Assembly: GCA_007116195.1 (NCBI GenBank)
Contig: SKIX01000241.1
Coordinates: 1 to 7,300 of the forward strand
Source of the DNA: Marinospirillum sp.
GTDB lineage: Bacteria > Pseudomonadota > Gammaproteobacteria > Pseudomonadales > Halomonadaceae
Reading direction: 5' to 3'
DNA length: 7,300 nucleotides
Shown: positions 6,966 to 7,300 of the stretch, piece after piece
Position numbering within the stretch: position 1 is the first letter of the stretch
How the letters are laid out: the number at the start of each line of letters is the position of its first letter
Notes under the pieces: generated by a model
Seen by the model: the letters and a program-made list of their open reading frames with translations, nothing else
What the model was told of the DNA's origin: nothing
Databases searched by the model: none
Translations under genes and position numbers: made by a program

Positions 6966-6998
6966 AAAACCGGAGCCTAGGCTCCGGTTTTCTTTTTT
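6966..6998. terminator. Bidirectional intrinsic terminator
   Basis: Bases 6966-6991 are a perfect 26-nt palindrome whose GC-rich core is CCGGAGC on the left and GCTCCGG on the right, around a CTAG centre. On the plus strand it runs into a T-rich tract to 6998 (TTTTCTTTTTT). On the minus strand the A-run at 6964-6969 gives a matching T-tract. It should end both the small plus-strand unit and the oadB-like transcript coming from the right. Confidence 0.93.
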
Positions 6999-7006
6999 AG
7001 CCTGAT

Positions 7007-7029
7007 GAAGACTCAGACCCTAGGTCTTC
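7007..7029 (-). repeat. Hairpin in the 3' untranslated region of the oadB-like gene
   Basis: GAAGAC (7007-7012) and GTCTTC (7024-7029) are complementary over 6 bp. A competing 5-bp stem, AGACC with GGTCT, lies at 7015-7027. It sits just past the stop codon of the oadB-like gene and before the terminator, and may stabilise the transcript end. Confidence 0.3.
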
Positions 7030-7034
7030 CTCGC

Positions 7035-7300
7035 CTAGCCCAGATACATAATCATCACACCGGCTGCAACCGCCGAGCCTATAACACCGGCTACATTGGG
7101 GCCCATGGCATGCATCAGCAGGAAGTTCTGAGGGTTAGACTCCAGCCCCACCTTGTTGACCACTCGTGCAGCCATAGGAACGGCAGAAACACCAGCAGCA
7201 CCGATCAACGGATTGATGGGCATCTTACTGACCTTGTTCATAATCTTGGCCATGATAATGCCGGTTGCTGTGCCGATGGCGAAAGCCACCATACCCAGTA
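7035..7300 (-). CDS. oadB: Na+-translocating decarboxylase beta subunit, C-terminal part (OadB-like, 5' end outside window)
   Basis: Only about the last 87 residues are present; the frame is open to the window edge, and the ATG at 7290-7292 is internal. The segment carries the conserved C-terminal features of the OadB/GcdB/MmdB family: [18 protein letters not shown], then [21 protein letters not shown] and a final hydrophobic helix ([17 protein letters not shown]). This integral membrane subunit decarboxylates carboxybiotin and couples this to sodium export. The family cannot separate oxaloacetate, methylmalonyl-CoA and glutaconyl-CoA enzymes from this fragment; oxaloacetate decarboxylase is the most likely in gammaproteobacteria. 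The alpha and gamma subunit genes, if present, should lie to the right. The stop is TAG and the bidirectional terminator follows about 45 bases later. Confidence 0.93.
   Translation of the reverse strand, partial: LGMVAFAIGTATGIIMAKIMNKVSKMPINPLIGAAGVSAVPMAARVVNKVGLESNPQNFLLMHAMGPNVAGVIGSAVAAGVMIMYLG

Noticed and set aside
1..7300. CRISPR arrays, tRNA or rRNA genes, insertion sequences, phage genes or integrase sites
   Set aside because: None was seen: no spaced direct repeats, no cloverleaf-like stretch, no transposase or integrase frame. Gene content and codon use look uniformly chromosomal.

Overview
The window looks like a chromosomal stretch of a marine or halotolerant gammaproteobacterium, most likely of the Oceanospirillales/Pseudomonadales type. 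This is inferred from the gene order (TauE/SafE permease, lgt, thyA, folA), from the closest-looking protein motifs, from a roughly balanced base composition, and from a Na+-translocating decarboxylase beta subunit at the right edge. No genus can be fixed from the sequence alone.

Left part (1-5854, all + strand): six genes lie head to tail with gaps of about 35 bp or less, so they may form one transcription unit. They are a Cache/PAS hybrid sensor kinase-like protein cut by the window edge, a TauE/SafE permease, prolipoprotein diacylglyceryl transferase (lgt, TTG start), thymidylate synthase (thyA), dihydrofolate reductase (folA, ATGA overlap with thyA) and a ProQ/FinO-domain RNA-binding protein. 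ThyA turns methylene-tetrahydrofolate into dihydrofolate and FolA reduces it back, so their coupling makes metabolic sense. Lgt and the permease are envelope functions. The sensor kinase is unusual: its phospho-accepting histidine is an arginine and its ATP-binding boxes are eroded, yet its receiver domain is intact. The ProQ-like protein carries a long N-terminal coiled coil ahead of a C-terminal FinO domain, the reverse of the E. coli ProQ layout.

Middle (5855-6720): a convergent minus-strand gene encodes a two-CBS-domain protein with a long polar N-terminal region. It has a strong ribosome binding site and a perfect TATAAT box upstream, followed by an AT-rich intergenic stretch.

Right part (6720-7300): a compact plus-strand unit is the least explained part of the window. 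It has a 7-bp inverted repeat in a putative leader, a good Shine-Dalgarno sequence, a 36-codon open reading frame, and a perfect 26-nt palindromic terminator with T-tracts on both strands. The terminator is shared with the 3' end of the convergent oadB-like gene, which runs off the right edge. The 36-aa acidic peptide matches no family I recognise and is the best candidate for an undescribed small protein or dual-function small RNA.
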